Below are positions 32,029-33,574 of a stretch of DNA of 33,574 nucleotides, in pieces; the stretch's first letter is position 1; each line of letters opens with the position of its first letter. The position numbers were made by a program, and so were the translations under genes. The stretch lies in NCBI GenBank assembly GCA_015493475.1, contig WGDC01000003.1, positions 1 to 33,574 on the forward strand, read 5' to 3'. This DNA comes from Deltaproteobacteria bacterium. Its GTDB lineage: Bacteria > Desulfobacterota > Dissulfuribacteria > Dissulfuribacterales > QOAL01. The notes beneath the pieces were generated by a model. It searched no databases, was not told where the DNA came from, and saw only the letters and a list, made by a program, of their open reading frames with translations.

Positions 32029-33057
32029 TCACATCTCCTTTGCCCTGGAACTTAGTATCATGGCAATATATTCCACCACCGAGACCACCCTTGAATAATT
32101 CATTCTCATTGGCCCGAGGACCCCAAGGGTGCCAACCGGGTGAGCCTCCTTTTCGTAAGGTGCAACTACCATACCGCATTCCCTAACGCCTGAATCCACA
32201 TCCCTGCCTATGAATATCTGGAGTTCCTGGCCTTCGAGGCATCTGTCAAGAAGCCTCAGCAAGAGGTGTTTCTCTTCTATGGCCTCGAGAAGGCTCTTTA
32301 TCTTGGGGATGTTGGAGAATTCCGGCTCGTCGAGCAGGTTCAGCTTCCCGTCTATGTAGAGCCTGCCCGTGTGGGGCTTGCCGCTGTCCGCTGGAACAAG
32401 CTTCACGAGCAGATTTTCGCACATCCTCTTGTCTTCCTTCATGTCTTCTATGAGCCTTTTGCGTATCTCGGACAGGGTGTATTTCGTTAGCAGCCTGTTT
32501 ACGCTCAAGGAAAACTTTTCCAGCGTGGCCCCTGGGATTTCACGCCTTGTCCTAATGAGCTGGTTCCTGACGGTTCCGCCAGCAGTGACCATTACGACAA
32601 GTATGACCCCGGGCCTTATGCTTGCAAACTCTATAAACTCAAGCCTTTCGTCGAGCTCAGAGGGCGCGCTGACAACAGCGGTATAGCCCGTGAAAGAGGC
32701 CAGGAGCTGGGCCGCCTTTCTGAGTATCTCTGAAAAGTCCTCCGCGTCCTGGAGGATTTCCCGTTCGATGGCCACCTGCTCACCCCAACTCAGGGGCTCC
32801 TTTTCCATGAGGTTTTTCACGAAGAATTTCAGCCCTTCCTCCGTGGGTAGCCTGCCTGCAGAAGTGTGCGGCTGGAAAAGCAGCCCTGCTTCCTCGAGGT
32901 CCGCCATGCAGTTCCTGATGGTGGCCGAGCTGAGGCCAAGTGATGACCTTTTGGCGATTATCCGCGAGCCCACCGGTTCAGCCGTTTCAATATATGAATT
33001 CACAACCTGTTTTATGATCTCCTTTTTCCTCTCGGATATGGAGAGTTTCCCGGTCAT
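32029..33057 (-). CDS. hrcA: Heat-inducible transcription repressor HrcA
   Basis: 342 residues, the family length. It represses class I heat-shock genes by binding CIRCE operators; its activity usually depends on GroEL. The N-terminal winged helix (about 5-75) contains SERKKEIIKQVVNSYIETAEPVGSR and LGLSSATIRNCMADLEEAGLL with HTSAGRLPTEEGLKFFV. The GAF-like and dimerisation regions follow, ending GVLGPMRMNYSRVVSVVEYIA. A CIRCE element lies 201-227 bases upstream of its start, so it is very likely autoregulated. First gene of the six-gene heat-shock operon. The ribosome site before the ATG is weak (AGGT), which may limit repressor synthesis. Confidence 0.98.
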   Translation of the reverse strand: MTGKLSISERKKEIIKQVVNSYIETAEPVGSRIIAKRSSLGLSSATIRNCMADLEEAGLLFQPHTSAGRLPTEEGLKFFVKNLMEKEPLSWGEQVAIEREILQDAEDFSEILRKAAQLLASFTGYTAVVSAPSELDERLEFIEFASIRPGVILVVMVTAGGTVRNQLIRTRREIPGATLEKFSLSVNRLLTKYTLSEIRKRLIEDMKEDKRMCENLLVKLVPADSGKPHTGRLYIDGKLNLLDEPEFSNIPKIKSLLEAIEEKHLLLRLLDRCLEGQELQIFIGRDVDSGVRECGMVVAPYEKEAHPVGTLGVLGPMRMNYSRVVSVVEYIAMILSSRAKEM

Positions 33058-33171
33058 AGCTACCTGCGTCCTCTCTGTTCACGCCTCGGAAAAACCGCCT
33101 TTTTGGGTAAGGGACTCTTGACGGACAAAAAATCCACCCTTTCGGCCTGATTATGCCTGCCATTGTTTGAT

Positions 33172-33213
33172 CCCCTGACCCTTTTTGTGAAAAATGTGGT
33201 TGTTTTTCAGGGG
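33172..33213 (-). other. Hairpin in the hrcA leader RNA
   Basis: On the minus strand CCCCTGA (33213-33207) pairs with TCAGGGG (33178-33172), enclosing A/T-rich sequence with a further ACAACCACATTTTTCACAAA loop. It lies in the roughly 220-base untranslated leader between the promoter and hrcA. It could tune stability or translation; no known thermometer class is recognised. Confidence 0.3.
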
Positions 33214-33257
33214 CCCGTAATATTCCAGATAAAAATTCCGGCCTAAAAGATGACAAA

Positions 33258-33284
33258 TTAGCACCCTTTATTGCCGGGTGCTAA
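33258..33284. promoter_or_regulatory. CIRCE operator (HrcA binding site)
   Basis: TTAGCACCC-N9-GGGTGCTAA, a perfect 9-9-9 inverted repeat. It differs from the consensus TTAGCACTC/GAGTGCTAA by a single symmetrical base. It lies immediately downstream of the -10 box of the hrcA promoter, the classic repressor position. Confidence 0.95.
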
Positions 33285-33285
33285 A

Positions 33286-33314
33286 AAAATAATTCTCCTC
33301 TTGGTCACTGTCAA
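33286..33314 (-). promoter_or_regulatory. Sigma-70-like promoter of the hrcA-grpE-dnaK operon
   Basis: On the minus strand TTGACA (33314-33309, perfect), 17-base spacer, TATTTT (33291-33286). It abuts the CIRCE element, which would cover the transcription start. Confidence 0.88.
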
Positions 33315-33386
33315 TCTTGCCTGGCGCAACATGGGCAAAAACATGCATTTTTATCCATTTTTACGCATTTAAAAGGGAAAATCATA

Positions 33387-33415
33387 TTGAATGGCCATTC
33401 ACATTAGTGTAAAAG
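33387..33415 (+). promoter_or_regulatory. Candidate promoter with overlapping palindromic operator
   Basis: TTGAAT (33387-33392), 17 bases, TAAAAG (33410-33415), 34 bases before the last gene. The 14-base perfect palindrome TGAATGGCCATTCA (33388-33401) covers the -35 box and part of the spacer. Its size and TGAATG/CATTCA half-sites resemble TetR-family operators. The palindrome is seen; promoter use is inference. Confidence 0.5.
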
Positions 33416-33448
33416 AGTAAGATTTACTGAGGGAAGGGAGATAAAATA

Positions 33449-33574
33449 ATGGGGAAAAAAGGATTTTTTTCAGTCGTTCTTGGCACCTTGTGGTTGTTGT
33501 TTATATGGGTCTCGGCTTCGCTGGCCGGCGGTGGTCATGCGTACCCCAATGGCGCCGAGGCCTTCATGGTGGCC
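33449..33574 (+). CDS. 5' end of a phenol-MetA-type outer-membrane protein (cut by window edge)
   Basis: 42 residues are visible. A signal peptide (1-25, ending SASLA) is followed by GGGHAYPNGAEAFMVA. The start 'G-G-H-x-Y-P-N-G-A-E-x-F-x-x-x' is the hallmark N-terminus of the mature Phenol_MetA_deg/SphA-like family, predicted outer-membrane beta-barrels often near aromatic-compound or hydrophobic-substrate genes. GGGAG lies eight bases before the ATG. The rest of the gene is outside the window, so the family call rests on about 16 residues. It is divergent from the hrcA operon and probably has its own promoter and operator. Confidence 0.62.
   Translation, partial: MGKKGFFSVVLGTLWLLFIWVSASLAGGGHAYPNGAEAFMVA

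Noticed and set aside
32987-33256. 89-codon minus-strand frame starting just after CIRCE
   Set aside because: It would overlap the start of hrcA out of frame and has no ribosome site; it is more likely untranslated leader.
1-33574. CRISPR arrays, tRNA or rRNA genes, insertion sequences, prophage
   Set aside because: No regularly spaced repeats, no tRNA-like cloverleaf, no rRNA sequence, and no transposase or integrase gene was seen by reading; a tRNAscan or Infernal run would settle the RNA part.

Overview
The window reads as one ordinary bacterial chromosome segment of moderate GC with tightly packed, often overlapping genes. The gene content suggests a Gram-negative, anaerobic Desulfobacterota-like ('deltaproteobacterial') organism. 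The evidence is a CheX-family phosphatase, an HrcA/CIRCE heat-shock operon, a Rieske/compact cytochrome b pair, an IPTL-CTERM sorting tail, a bacterial inositol-phosphate synthase, a phenol-MetA-type outer-membrane protein and a possible selenocysteine gene. This placement is inferred from gene content; no rRNA or other decisive marker is present. I saw no tRNA, rRNA, CRISPR array, insertion sequence or prophage.

Left part (1-6.4 kb). The 3' end of a surface protein with an IPTL-CTERM tail is followed by a three-gene unit: Tat-type Rieske protein, compact cytochrome b and a DUF456 membrane protein. Next come cheX, pyrF (opposite strand), an M24 aminopeptidase overlapping tatC, and an iron-type alcohol dehydrogenase on the minus strand whose 3' end overlaps tatC. 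TatC is the translocase core that would export the Rieske protein.

Central accessory block (6.6-12.8 kb, plus strand). An ECF sigma factor overlaps its likely membrane-bound anti-sigma factor. These are followed by a large secreted protein that looks like an outer-membrane beta-barrel, and by a 1011-residue secreted subtilisin-like protease with PKD and Ig-like domains. This four-gene set is the best candidate here for a poorly described system: a sigma factor that may control, and be controlled by, a surface protease and its outer-membrane partner.

Minus-strand housekeeping block (12.9-25.9 kb). pepT2-like peptidase, lon, an orphan oligopeptide-type ABC ATPase, gpmI, a NadD-RsfS fusion and proA form a nearly gapless six-gene run read from proA towards the peptidase. 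Upstream lie two hsp20 genes, myo-inositol-1-phosphate synthase with a 69-residue four-cysteine protein, a secreted parvulin PPIase and a left-handed beta-helix protein. Three clear intrinsic terminators separate these units.

Right part (26-33.6 kb). A short plus-strand gene at 26244 has an in-frame TGA followed by a SECIS-like hairpin with a GGTC loop, so it may encode a tiny membrane selenoprotein. Facing it is a six-gene minus-strand heat-shock operon: hrcA-grpE-dnaK-malQ-GNAT-prenyltransferase-repeat protein. A consensus-like promoter and a CIRCE operator precede it. At the right edge begins a gene for a phenol-MetA-type outer-membrane protein, with a 14-base palindrome inside its putative promoter. 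Protein quality control (Lon, DnaK, GrpE, HrcA, two Hsp20, PPIase, two peptidases) is the dominant theme of the window.
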